Assembly (NCBI RefSeq): GCF_003576375.1
Contig: NZ_QWGE01000003.1
Coordinates: forward strand, 310,001 to 374,000
DNA: 64,000 bases
Direction: 5' to 3'
Source of the DNA: Pontibacter oryzae
GTDB lineage: Bacteria; Bacteroidota; Bacteroidia; Cytophagales; Hymenobacteraceae
Made by a program: the position numbers and the translations under genes. The notes below the pieces were generated by a model. That model was given only the letters and a program-made list of their open reading frames with translations. It ran no database searches and was not told the DNA's origin. This document shows, piece by piece, positions 18,295 to 26,257 of the stretch. Within the stretch, counting starts at the first letter, position 1. The number at the start of each line of letters is the position of its first letter.

Positions 18295-18434
18295 TAAAGC
18301 AAACACAATACATAAATCTTATAACCTATTGCTTATCAAAAGCATATATAGTTGCTATTTTTGAAATAGTCATACCTTTACACAACATTTTACAGTATGC
18401 CAAAGTATAAATAGATATAGTTAAAACTCTATTT

Positions 18435-19001
18435 ATGCCTATGAATAAAATCTTTACTTCTGTAACTTCCGATTTAAACCGATTTGTTTTCTTACTAGCA
18501 CCTTTGTTTATCCTGGCAGCCTGCTCCGCACGCGTAGAGCCCAAAGCCACGGACCAGCAAGAGGCTACCGCTAACGCCGTATCCACACAGGCCTCGCCTG
18601 TAACGGTGGCTGCCATAGAGAACTCATCCGACGAGGTTTATTTCGACCTGATTGCCAACACCTCCAACTGCCTGGGCGAAGACCTGTGGCTCGGGGGCAA
18701 ACTCGAAAGCGAAAGCAAAGCCACATTGGCGCAATCAGGAGCAATCTCTCACCACAAAGCCTACAAGATTACGGAGCTCACGGCCACCGGCCTTAACAGC
18801 AACAACATCTACCAGGTTAATAACAGAACCAATACACTGCGTGCTGTTGTAAACCCGGATGGCGTGATTTACCTGCAGCTTAGCCAGGGGCAATTACAAC
18901 TTCTGCCACAGGCCGACAACAAACCGCTGGTTCTGGCGTATCAACCTAACCCCGCCGACGGTTACTACGATGGAACCGTAGGGCGCTGGAGCTGTAAATA
19001 A
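18435..19001 (+). CDS. Lipoprotein of unknown function
   Basis: 188 aa; the signal peptide is long with a late hydrophobic core (about 18-31) ending in the lipobox ILAACSAR (Cys at about residue 32). The mature part contains a SNCLGEDLWLGGKLESES segment and a YDGTVGRWSC C-terminus with paired Cys residues (about 75 and 187) that could form a disulfide. No family recognised. Followed by a clear terminator at 19036-19066, so monocistronic. Confidence 0.72.
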   Translation: MPMNKIFTSVTSDLNRFVFLLAPLFILAACSARVEPKATDQQEATANAVSTQASPVTVAAIENSSDEVYFDLIANTSNCLGEDLWLGGKLESESKATLAQSGAISHHKAYKITELTATGLNSNNIYQVNNRTNTLRAVVNPDGVIYLQLSQGQLQLLPQADNKPLVLAYQPNPADGYYDGTVGRWSCK

Positions 19002-19035
19002 TCTGCATTCTCACCTTAAACAAACGCGTATAAGC

Positions 19036-19070
19036 AACGGCCTGTGCACTGCAAGCACAGGCCGTTCTTT
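19036..19070 (+). terminator. Rho-independent terminator
   Basis: AACGGCCTGTGC (19036-19047) pairs perfectly with GCACAGGCCGTT (19055-19066) around a 7-nt loop, followed by CTTTTTATACTTTG. It ends the lipoprotein transcript. Confidence 0.9.
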
Positions 19071-19102
19071 TTATACTTTGCCCACCTTACCGCAGATTTT
19101 CG

Positions 19103-19110
19103 TAAATTTG
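19103..19110 (+). promoter_or_regulatory. -7 element TAAATTTG immediately before a start codon
   Basis: A perfect TAnnTTTG that ends 4 nt before the ATG at 19115; TTTG lies 22 nt upstream (19077-19080). If used, the transcript would be leaderless or nearly so. Confidence 0.45.
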
Positions 19111-19114
19111 AAGT

Positions 19115-19447
19115 ATGATATTGTACAACGTAACAGTCAGCATAGATAACAATGTGGCCGATGAGTGGCTGCAGTGGATGAAAGACGTGCACATACCGGA
19201 GGTGATGGGTACAGGCTATTTTCTGGCGAACCAGATTTGCCGCGTGATGGGCGAGGAAGATACAGGTGGCACCACCTACGCCGTGCAGTATACTTGCCGC
19301 AGCGTGGCCGATTTGCAGGAGTACCAGCGGGAGCACTCGCCGGCGCTGCAGCAAAAAGTAAACGAGCGTTACGCGGGCAAGTATGCCTCCTTCCGGACGA
19401 TGCTGGAAGTAGTGGGTGTAAACGTAGAGCGCGGAGAGCAGCAATAG
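19115..19447 (+). CDS. DUF4286 family protein
   Basis: 110 aa cytoplasmic protein of the DUF4286 family, which is common in Bacteroidota and probably has a ferredoxin-like (dimeric alpha-beta barrel) fold. Features: ILYNVTVSIDNNVADEWLQWM at the N-terminus, HIPEVMGTGYF (about 26-36) and TYAVQYTCRSVADLQEYQ (about 55-72), then a helix ending RFxTMLEVV-like. Function unknown. The promoter element abuts the start codon. Confidence 0.9.
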   Translation: MILYNVTVSIDNNVADEWLQWMKDVHIPEVMGTGYFLANQICRVMGEEDTGGTTYAVQYTCRSVADLQEYQREHSPALQQKVNERYAGKYASFRTMLEVVGVNVERGEQQ

Positions 19448-19470
19448 TTTCTGCCCCTCAGAAAGTATAA

Positions 19471-19518
19471 AACCGTATCCCGGGGTAGCTTCCAGAGCAC
19501 CTCGGGATACGGTTCTTT
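19471..19518 (+). terminator. Terminator between the DUF4286 and GNAT genes
   Basis: AACCGTATCCCG (19471-19482) pairs with CGGGATACGGTT (19503-19514) around a 20-nt loop, followed by CTTTTAG. It lies between convergent genes and may work in both directions. Confidence 0.85.
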
Positions 19519-19533
19519 TAGTTAGGGCTGGCG

Positions 19534-20001
19534 CTAGATACCGTATTTCTGGATCTGCTCTTCCGTCATGGTGCAGTTTATCCATTCGCCGTCCAGGTCG
19601 GCACCGATGGTCTTGTAGAAGGCAATGGCCGGCTCGTTCCACTCCAGCACCTGCCACCTGAAACGCTTGGCGCCTGTGTCTTTTGCCTCCTGGGCTACGG
19701 CATTAAACAGCTTACGGCCCACGCCCTGCCGGCGCAGGCGCTCGGTTACCACCAAATCCTCCAAGTATAAGGTGCGGCCCTTCCAGGTAGAGTATGCCGT
19801 GTAGTATAACGCAATGCCCACAATTCCCTCGGCCCCTTCAGCCACAAAAAACTTATAGATCGGGTTTTCGCCGAAGCCGTCGCGTTCCATTTCCTCCACC
19901 GTGGTGGTTACCTCCAGCGGTGCGCGCTCAAACTCCGCCAGCTCCCTGATCAGGCCGTGTACCTGCGGCAAATCGTCTATCGTTCCTTTTCTTATGTTCA
20001 T
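19534..20001 (-). CDS. GNAT N-acetyltransferase, spermidine/spermine (SAT)-like
   Basis: 155 aa acetyl-CoA-dependent acetyltransferase. The sequence closely follows the diamine/thialysine acetyltransferase branch: IRKGTIDDLPQVHGLIRELA at the start, YYTAYSTWKGRTLYLEDLVV (about 68-87), the acetyl-CoA loop RRQGVGRKLFNAVA (about 92-105), and LEWNEPAIAFYKTIGA (about 120-135) with D..WINCTM near the end. The likely substrate is a polyamine or small amine (family knowledge), but this is not provable here. Convergent with DUF4286. Confidence 0.9.
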   Translation of the reverse strand: MNIRKGTIDDLPQVHGLIRELAEFERAPLEVTTTVEEMERDGFGENPIYKFFVAEGAEGIVGIALYYTAYSTWKGRTLYLEDLVVTERLRRQGVGRKLFNAVAQEAKDTGAKRFRWQVLEWNEPAIAFYKTIGADLDGEWINCTMTEEQIQKYGI

Positions 20002-20102
20002 GCTTAAGTATTTATTGCTGGTTGTTGATTGTTAAGTTGTTGGATGACTAGATGGTTTAATTGTTAAATGGCTGTTTGCTACACGGCGTGTTATAACACC
20101 CT

Positions 20103-20140
20103 CTTTCTAACTTTCTAACTTTCTAACTTTCTAACTTTCT
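20103..20140. repeat. 8-bp tandem repeat (CTTTCTAA) about 4.75 copies
   Basis: Four full CTTTCTAA units (20103-20134) and six bases of a fifth. The array covers the stop codon (20123-20125) and last codons of the minus-strand thioesterase gene, so a gain or loss of one unit would change the last residues and reading frame. Confidence 0.95.
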
Positions 20141-20878
20141 CCACGCTGTTTGGGCCTGCACCAGTTCTTTGCCGGTGGCCTGGCTGGTGAGTTGGTGCAA
20201 GTATACATTTTCCCCCTCCGTGGCAGGCGCAGCAGCCGACGTAACCGTATCGCCAAGTATACTTTCTGATTTAAAGATGATGTCGAGTTGCTGCAGTTGG
20301 TTTTGCTCCAGTAAGTCTAGCGGCAACGTATCGAGGGCCCACTGCAGGTAACGAGTGTTGGTTACGTGGCGGTTCAGGTCGATGTCGTGCCAGCGCACAG
20401 GAATCTGCTGCTCGTGTTGCACCGCTTGCAGCTGCGGTAACTTCCCTTTGGCGAAAGGCAGCGGCTCACTTCCGGGCACCACTTCCACGGCCATGATAAA
20501 ATCGGGCACCGACACCAGTTGCCGTTTCACCACATCCATCACCAGCCATACGCTGGTTGCCTGCCCCAGCAACTCGCGGGCTTGGTTATAGATCCTGAAA
20601 TCGCGGTGCAAAAAAACGCGTTCTCGGCCCGAGGCCCAGGTTTCCACGGTTATCTTATCGTTGTGCGCCGGGTACCGGAACATTTCCACGCGCATACGCT
20701 GTAACACCCAGGTTAGGCCACGCTCCAGCAGATCATACATGGATATACCCAGGTTGGCGGTATTTTCCCAGGCGGCTTCCTGCATGTAACCAACCAGTGC
20801 CGGCATGGTTGCCTGGCCACGGTAATCTATCTCGTTAGAGCGTACGGTAAACTCACTTTCGCCTGCCCTTGATTTCAT
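20123..20878 (-). CDS. Acyl-ACP thioesterase family protein
   Basis: 251 aa double hot-dog protein of the acyl-ACP thioesterase (FatA/FatB-like) family, releasing fatty acids from acyl carrier protein. N-terminal hot dog: FTVRSNEIDYRGQATMPALV, with VGYMQEAAWENTANLG (about 30-45) and GLTWVLQRMRVEM (about 53-65). Second hot dog: VRWHDIDLNRHVTNTRYLQW at about 158-177, which has the family D-x-N-x-H-V-x-N active-site pattern with Asp, Asn and His. The C-terminus (RKLES) is encoded by the first copies of an 8-bp tandem repeat. Preceded by a terminator-bounded gene, so probably its own transcript. Confidence 0.9.
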   Translation of the reverse strand: MKSRAGESEFTVRSNEIDYRGQATMPALVGYMQEAAWENTANLGISMYDLLERGLTWVLQRMRVEMFRYPAHNDKITVETWASGRERVFLHRDFRIYNQARELLGQATSVWLVMDVVKRQLVSVPDFIMAVEVVPGSEPLPFAKGKLPQLQAVQHEQQIPVRWHDIDLNRHVTNTRYLQWALDTLPLDLLEQNQLQQLDIIFKSESILGDTVTSAAAPATEGENVYLHQLTSQATGKELVQAQTAWRKLES

Positions 20879-20952
20879 AGCTTGCTATACTTGGTTCCCT
20901 GCGAAGGTACGCAAGAATAGCCGCTGCCGCTATACTTTGGTCAGCCTAAAAA

Positions 20953-20984
20953 AGAAAGCGCACCCGTTTCCGGATGCGCTTTCT
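20953..20984 (-). terminator. Terminator after the DUF5362-like gene
   Basis: AGAAAGCGCA (20953-20962) pairs with TGCGCTTTCT (20975-20984), with an inner CCG/CGG. On the minus strand it is followed by TTTAGG. It separates 21009-21491 from the thioesterase promoter region. Confidence 0.8.
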
Positions 20985-21008
20985 AACTCAATATAGTTTG
21001 TATTCCGC

Positions 21009-21491
21009 TTACATCATAGAGCCAATGCCCACGCCTAAGAACACGAACAGCATAGCCAACACGTAAAAGCTCAGCATAACAATAGTAAGCACGCCCATAA
21101 ACTTGAAAAGCGACTTCAGGTTTGCGAAGGAGGTAACAAGCAGCTCTTCGTTTTGCAGGCGCAGCGCTTCCTGCATTTTACCTGAAAAACGGTACAGGTA
21201 TAGCACCGGAAAGAAGTATAACAACGCAAAAAGCAGGTAAAAAAATATGAAGAAACCTCCGCCAATCATGCCGGCTGCGCTACCGCCAGACTCCTCTGGC
21301 AGGGACAAAGATCCTATGGCAGTTCCGGCAAACAGCGCTATAATCACCATAAGCCCTATCCCTATAAAGCCAACGATCGCTAAAAATTTACCCCATTTGG
21401 CTATTTCGCGCAGGTAAGCCGTGGATGGCAGTGTAATGGTAAGCGCCTGCGGCTCAGGTGTGTTGTCGTAGAAGTCTGTTTCCATTTTCAA
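21009..21491 (-). CDS. DUF5362-like membrane protein (paralog 1)
   Basis: 160 aa integral membrane protein. Layout: short soluble N-terminus, an amphipathic TAYLREIAKWGKFLAI entry, TM1 (about 33-55), a small Ser/Gly loop, TM2 (about 77-102, with FFPVLYLYRFSGKMQEALR right after it), a cytoplasmic helix with LVTSFANLKSLFKFMG, and TM3 (about 134-158). It shares this order with the next gene (SWGKLLAILGF, YFFPSLYLYNFSTQLQRGL, QLKIMFKF), so the two are clear tandem paralogs. Function unknown; the DUF5362 label is from memory. Separated by 68 nt from its paralog, same strand. Confidence 0.8.
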   Translation of the reverse strand: MKMETDFYDNTPEPQALTITLPSTAYLREIAKWGKFLAIVGFIGIGLMVIIALFAGTAIGSLSLPEESGGSAAGMIGGGFFIFFYLLFALLYFFPVLYLYRFSGKMQEALRLQNEELLVTSFANLKSLFKFMGVLTIVMLSFYVLAMLFVFLGVGIGSMM

Positions 21492-21559
21492 TGTATTAGT
21501 TGTTTAATGACATGATCAGAACTGTTAAAGTATAAAAAACTGGCTATACTTCAAAAACC

Positions 21560-22006
21560 CTATACTTTTGTGCCGGCCAGCAGCAACACAAGCGAACCCG
21601 CAAACAGCACCAGGAACAGCAGCAGCATAATGCTCAGGAACTTGAACATGATTTTTAGCTGGCGGATGGCCTTGCGCACCTGCTCCCGTTTCTGCTCTTT
21701 CAAGCCGCGCTGTAATTGAGTGGAGAAATTGTAGAGATACAGCGACGGGAAGAAGTACACCAGCGCAATAAACGCATATAGCAAGGTGGCAAAGCCCGAT
21801 AGACCCACATCCGAGCCGTTTGGCTGCAAGGCTGGCACTTGCACGTAAGGCAGCAGAAAAAGCCCGAAAACCAGCACAGCGGCAGCCAGCACAAAGCCAA
21901 GTATGGCCAGCAGTTTTCCCCAGGAGGCTGCTTCGTAAAGGCTGGAAGAAAGCCGAAAATCCAGGTATAGCTCCCCGGCGGCTTGGTTAGAAGGTTCTTG
22001 GCTCAT
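21560..22006 (-). CDS. DUF5362-like membrane protein (paralog 2)
   Basis: 148 aa, three predicted transmembrane helices (about 30-53, 71-95 and 122-146) with the same signature as its downstream neighbour: EAASWGKLLAILGF before TM1, VYFFPSLYLYNFSTQLQRGL after TM2 and IRQLKIMFKFLSIMLLL leading into TM3. Both genes probably arose by tandem duplication and form one operon. A palindromic AAGTATACTT lies 7 nt upstream of its start (22013-22022). No functional partner is visible. Confidence 0.8.
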   Translation of the reverse strand: MSQEPSNQAAGELYLDFRLSSSLYEAASWGKLLAILGFVLAAAVLVFGLFLLPYVQVPALQPNGSDVGLSGFATLLYAFIALVYFFPSLYLYNFSTQLQRGLKEQKREQVRKAIRQLKIMFKFLSIMLLLFLVLFAGSLVLLLAGTKV

Positions 22007-22122
22007 GCCTTAAAGTATACTTTGTGAATTGATTGCGCTTCCTAAATATACTAAAAAGTATATGCCGGGCACAGCCACGAGGTTCTTTTGTTCTATCCTT
22101 AAAAACCCTCAGCCCATAAAAA

Positions 22123-22153
22123 AGCCGCGCCACCTGAAGCAGGAAGCGCGGCT
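22123..22153 (-). terminator. Terminator after the prolyl oligopeptidase gene
   Basis: AGCCGCGC (22123-22130) pairs with GCGCGGCT (22146-22153), with an inner CCTG/CAGG; on the minus strand it runs into TTTTTTATGGG. About 32 nt past the peptidase stop. Confidence 0.85.
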
Positions 22154-22184
22154 AAAGTATAAATGGCAGATTTATACTTAGGTG

Positions 22185-24374
22185 TTACTGGTTTTGCTGG
22201 TACGGGTTCACGCCCATGTTTTTATAGATGAACGCATAGGTATCGGCGTATTCCTGAATTACAAGCGAAGTTGGCTTGCCGGCACCGTGGCCTGCGCGTA
22301 CATCCACCCGGATCAGGTATGGGTTGCCCGGTGCGCCCTTGTCCTGCAGCTCAGAGATAAACTTGAACGAGTGCGCCGGCACCACGCGGTCGTCGTGGTC
22401 AGCGGTTTTCACTAGCGTGGCCGGGTATTTTACGCCTTCCTTGATGTTGTGCAGCGGCGAGAACGTGTAGAGGTTTCTGAACTGCGCCTCATCGTCCGAA
22501 GAGCCATACTCCGGCACCCAGGCCCAGCCAATCGTAAACTTATGGAAGCGCAGCATGTCCATCACGCCCACGGCTGGCAAGGCAACTTTGGCCAGTTCGG
22601 GGCGCTGCGTCATGAAGGCACCTACCAACAAGCCGCCGTTAGAGCCACCGGCCACGGCCAGTTTATCAGAGGAAGTATACTTTTGGTCGATCAGGTACTC
22701 GGCTGCCGCGATAAAATCATCGAAAACGTTTTGCTTGTTTGGCGTCATGCCGGCTTTGTGCCAGTCTTCGCCGTACTCGCCGCCGCCGCGCAGGTTTGGC
22801 ATGGCATATACGCCGCCGTTCTCCAGCCACAGCATGTTGGCAATGCTAAAGCTTGGCGTTAGCGAGATGTTGAAACCGCCGTAAGCGTACAGATACGTCG
22901 GGTTGGTGCCATCCAGTTTCAGGCCTTTTTTGTGCACGATAAACATCGGTACCTTGGTGCCATCCTTAGAAGTATAGAATACCTGCTTGGTCTCGAAGGC
23001 ATCGGTGTTTACGTTTACCTCCGTTTTGCGGAATTGCGTTACTTTGTTGTTTACCACATCGTAGCGGTAAATGGTTGGCGGGTAGGTGAATGAGGTGAAG
23101 GTGAAGAATACTTCTTTGTCCTGCTGCTTGCCGCTAAATCCGCTCACGGTGCCCAGCGTTGGCAGCTCCACGGTGGTCAGTTGCTTGCCGCTCTGGTCGT
23201 ACACCACCACCTGGCTAGCTGCGTCTTTCATGTAAGTCACTACAATGCGGCCGCCCACCGCCGACACGCCCTGAATCACGTTCTGCGACTCCGGCACCAC
23301 GGTTTTCCAATTCGCTTCCTGCGGATTTTTCGGGTCGATCATTACCAGGCGGTAGCGCGGCGCGTTTTTGTTCGTCATCACCAGCAGCTTATCGCCGAAG
23401 TTATCCACCACGTTATACTCGCTCTCGAAGTTATCCACCACAGGCTTGATGCTGCCCTTGGCGTCTTTCAGGTCTTTGTAGTATAGCGCATTGGCTCCGC
23501 TTGCCCCCTCCGACACGTTCAGAATCAGGAAGCGCTCGTCATCAGTAGTTTGGGCGTAGAAGTTGCGCAAGGCGTGCGCCTTATCTTCGTGCACCAGCTG
23601 GTCCTGGCTCTGCGGCGTGCCTATTTTGTGGTAGTATACTTTGTGGAACTCGTTCTTGTTGGCCAGCTTGTTGCCTTCGGTTGGGGCATCGTAGCGGCTG
23701 TAAAAGAAGCCGTTGCCGCTCCAACTTGGGCTCGAAAACTTCACCCAGTCCAGTTGGTCGTCCAGCTTTTTGCCGGTGGCCGTTTCCATAACGTGGTAGG
23801 TGTTCCAGTCGGAGCCGCCGCTGGAGGTGCCGTAGGCCAGGTACTTTCCGTTATCGGAGAAGGCCAGCGCCGTCAGGGCCACTGTGCCGTCAGCGCTCAG
23901 CTTGTTCGGGTCGAAGAACACTTTCGGCTCGGCCTCCAGGCTCTCCTGCACATACAGCACGCTCTGGTTTTGCAGGCCATCGTTCTTGAAGAAATAATAC
24001 TTGCCGCCCTCTTTAAACGGAGCGCCGTACTTTGGGTAGTTCCAGATCTCGGTCAGACGGTTTTTGATCTTGTCGCGGAAGTCGATGCTGTTCAGGTAGC
24101 CCTGCGTTACCTCGTTCTGCTGGGCGATCCACTCGTCCAGTTGCTCGTCGTGGGTTTCCTGCCAGCGGTAAGGGTCGGCCACTTTGGTGCCGAAGTAATC
24201 GTCTACATGGTCTACTTTTTTGGTATTCGGGTAATTTAATGCTTTTGCCTCTGCGGAGGCCGTAGTGCTTGTTTCTGTGGTCATGCCAGTGGCAGTTGTG
24301 TTGTTTTGTGTTGATTTGCAAGCCGACAAGGCCGAAAGGCCGCCAGCCAGCATTAATACGGTTGTCTTTTTCAT
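22185..24374 (-). CDS. Prolyl oligopeptidase family serine peptidase (S9A), lipoprotein
   Basis: Cleaves after proline in short peptides; here probably in the periplasm. 729 aa from the ATG at 24374: lipoprotein signal peptide MKKTTVLMLAGGLSALSAC (Cys at about residue 19). The frame is open upstream to 24485, but the signal peptide decides the start. The seven-bladed propeller covers about 110-450 and the alpha/beta hydrolase about 460-729. The nucleophile Ser lies in VAGGSNGGLLVGA (about residue 573), with the catalytic Asp and His region at DHDDRVVPAHSFKF (His about 689). Full length for the family. Monocistronic with its own terminator. Confidence 0.95.
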   Translation of the reverse strand: MKKTTVLMLAGGLSALSACKSTQNNTTATGMTTETSTTASAEAKALNYPNTKKVDHVDDYFGTKVADPYRWQETHDEQLDEWIAQQNEVTQGYLNSIDFRDKIKNRLTEIWNYPKYGAPFKEGGKYYFFKNDGLQNQSVLYVQESLEAEPKVFFDPNKLSADGTVALTALAFSDNGKYLAYGTSSGGSDWNTYHVMETATGKKLDDQLDWVKFSSPSWSGNGFFYSRYDAPTEGNKLANKNEFHKVYYHKIGTPQSQDQLVHEDKAHALRNFYAQTTDDERFLILNVSEGASGANALYYKDLKDAKGSIKPVVDNFESEYNVVDNFGDKLLVMTNKNAPRYRLVMIDPKNPQEANWKTVVPESQNVIQGVSAVGGRIVVTYMKDAASQVVVYDQSGKQLTTVELPTLGTVSGFSGKQQDKEVFFTFTSFTYPPTIYRYDVVNNKVTQFRKTEVNVNTDAFETKQVFYTSKDGTKVPMFIVHKKGLKLDGTNPTYLYAYGGFNISLTPSFSIANMLWLENGGVYAMPNLRGGGEYGEDWHKAGMTPNKQNVFDDFIAAAEYLIDQKYTSSDKLAVAGGSNGGLLVGAFMTQRPELAKVALPAVGVMDMLRFHKFTIGWAWVPEYGSSDDEAQFRNLYTFSPLHNIKEGVKYPATLVKTADHDDRVVPAHSFKFISELQDKGAPGNPYLIRVDVRAGHGAGKPTSLVIQEYADTYAFIYKNMGVNPYQQNQ

Positions 24375-24556
24375 AATGGCCAAGCCAGTAGTTTGTTTAA
24401 AGTTTATACTTGCGCATCTGCTCCAACAAGATACAAAAAATAGATTAAAGTATGATTTCGCTGCGCTTGTGGCCTTTAAAATCATACTTCTGGAGCCAGA
24501 AAAAATAATTTATCCTACCGGAACGCCATAAGTATACAAGCGATGAGTTTAGCGGT

Positions 24557-24564
24557 TACTTTTG
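24557..24564 (+). promoter_or_regulatory. Candidate -7 element TACTTTTG
   Basis: A TAnnTTTG match 43 nt upstream of the oxygenase ATG (24608); no TTTG at the canonical -33 position. Confidence 0.35.
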
Positions 24565-24607
24565 CACGCTTTTCTCCTGAACCTGAGCAAAGTATAGCGT
24601 TTTACAG

Positions 24608-25264
24608 ATGATTGAAGAAGTTTTAGAAGACAGACTGCTCCTGAAATTCGAGCAGATCGCCGACCGCTTGTCCGAAAAGGGCTATGCCATTATAGATAAT
24701 TTCCTGGAGCCGCAGGAGGTGCGCGACCTGCTGGAGGTGCTCACGCACCACAAAGAGCAGGGCACGTTTAAGAAAGCCGGCATTGGCTCCTCGGATCAGT
24801 TTACCGTGGACAAAGAGGTGCGCGGCGACTTTATCCGTTGGATTGAGCCCTCGGAGGCGCTGCCGCCCACGCAGGTCTTCCTGGACCGCATGCACGAGGT
24901 GATGCGCTACATTAACCGCACCTGCTTCCTGGGCCTCAAGGATTTCGAGTTTCACTTTACCGTATACCCTCCGGGCACAGTATACCAGCGCCACATCGAC
25001 CAGTTTAAGGAGAACGACCACCGCCGCCTGTCCTTTATCTGTTACCTGAACGAGAACTGGCTGCCTGAACACGGCGGCAACCTGCGTTTATACTTGCCCC
25101 AGGAGGATGGCTCCGAGGAAGAGGTAGACATACTGCCAATAGCTGGCCGCCTGGCCTGTTTCCGCGCCGACCTTATCCCGCACGAAGTGCTGGTAGCCAC
25201 GCGAAACCGCTACAGCCTCACTGGCTGGATGCTGGACCAACTTAACGAGCTTACTTTTTTGTAG
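24608..25264 (+). CDS. 2OG-Fe(II) oxygenase
   Basis: 218 aa cytoplasmic non-heme iron, 2-oxoglutarate-dependent oxygenase of the prolyl 4-hydroxylase-like (EGL-9/PHD-type) class. The iron-binding triad is visible: His and Asp in YQRHIDQFK (about residues 125-132) and the distal His in ADLIPHEVLVATRNRYSLTGW (about 195), with the 2OG-binding Arg in RNRYSLTGW. In between are the RRLSFICYLNENW strand and a GGNLRLYLP loop. The likely substrate is a protein or amino acid side chain (family knowledge). Monocistronic, followed by a hairpin terminator. Confidence 0.9.
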   Translation: MIEEVLEDRLLLKFEQIADRLSEKGYAIIDNFLEPQEVRDLLEVLTHHKEQGTFKKAGIGSSDQFTVDKEVRGDFIRWIEPSEALPPTQVFLDRMHEVMRYINRTCFLGLKDFEFHFTVYPPGTVYQRHIDQFKENDHRRLSFICYLNENWLPEHGGNLRLYLPQEDGSEEEVDILPIAGRLACFRADLIPHEVLVATRNRYSLTGWMLDQLNELTFL

Positions 25265-25273
25265 AAACATCTC

Positions 25274-25317
25274 AGCCGCCCGCGGAACCTTTGGGCAACG
25301 CGAGCGGCTTCTTTTTT
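25274..25317 (+). terminator. Terminator of the 2OG oxygenase gene
   Basis: AGCCGCCCGCG (25274-25284) pairs with CGCGAGCGGCT (25299-25309) with a single mismatch, followed by a T-rich tract (TCTTTTTT). Confidence 0.88.
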
Positions 25318-25393
25318 CCCACCCATAGTTTGATAACTCTTTCATACCGTTGCGCTCAAACTGGCGGTATTAGAAGCTTACACCATATTTCAG

Positions 25394-26119
25394 TTACTTT
25401 AGCATAGCTACAAGGTTGGGCAGAAAATTACTGAAACTGTGCGCCAGCATAGGTAACAGCAGGCTTCCGGTGCGCTCCACGATATAAGCCAGTCCAAGGC
25501 CGAGCAGGAACGTTTGCGCAAAGTATAACGGCTCAAAAGAAACTTTAAATCCTACGGAAAGCGACAGCGCATGCACAAAACCAAACAGCAGCGAAGTTAC
25601 CACGTTAGCCATTGAAATGCTCCGAAACAATTTACTGTGGCATGTGGCCTTGTTCACCAGCGCCAGCATAATGCCTCTGTAGGCCAATTCTTCGTCCAGC
25701 GTAGGCATGGTCAGCTGGAAAGCCAGTGTTTCCAGATTCAGCGTCTCCGCAGGCACCAGCACGCCTCCAAGTATGGTGCGCACAAGTATAAACAGAAAGA
25801 CAAGTATAAGCGGCAGCTTCAATGGCCCGTTCTGGCGCAATGTAAGCCCTGCTTCTTTTGTAGATAACCTTTGGTAAAACACCAGGAAAAGTATAGAAAA
25901 AGCGGATGTCAGTACTTTGCCCGACCAATTCCAGTTTCCCTGTATAAACCGCAGTTCGGGGTGGTAACGCGGAAGGTCCAGCAGAAACTGGTTTATTAAA
26001 AAGAAAAAGAAGAGCACCAGCAGGTAGTACCAGAAATCTTCACCTTTCTTTTTAGAGAATAAAAGCAGGGGTAGCACCAATAGCAGGTACAGGGCATAGT
26101 TAAGGAAAGCTGTTTTCAT
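25394..26119 (-). CDS. CPBP family intramembrane glutamic endopeptidase
   Basis: 241 aa polytopic membrane protein of the CAAX protease and bacteriocin-processing (CPBP/ABI) family. About seven hydrophobic helices. Motif 1 is DEELAYRGIML (about 143-153), with the first Glu of the family E-E-x-x-x-R here replaced by Asp. Motif 2 is SLLFGFVHAL (about 175-184, F-x-x-x-H), and a final motif LPMLAHSFSNF (about 221-231) supplies another conserved His. Substrate unknown. The Asp-for-Glu change is worth noting but may be tolerated. No neighbour suggests a substrate; monocistronic. Confidence 0.85.
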   Translation of the reverse strand: MKTAFLNYALYLLLVLPLLLFSKKKGEDFWYYLLVLFFFFLINQFLLDLPRYHPELRFIQGNWNWSGKVLTSAFSILFLVFYQRLSTKEAGLTLRQNGPLKLPLILVFLFILVRTILGGVLVPAETLNLETLAFQLTMPTLDEELAYRGIMLALVNKATCHSKLFRSISMANVVTSLLFGFVHALSLSVGFKVSFEPLYFAQTFLLGLGLAYIVERTGSLLLPMLAHSFSNFLPNLVAMLK

Positions 26120-26257
26120 AGTAGATTACATTGCGCATCTGCAATATAATCTAGTTGCTATATACTTTCACTAAAATTCCTGCTTAATCTCTCCAAACGG
26201 TCGTATGAGCCTGCCGAGAACCGCATATACAGCCGTACATATGAAAAGCCTTACTTC

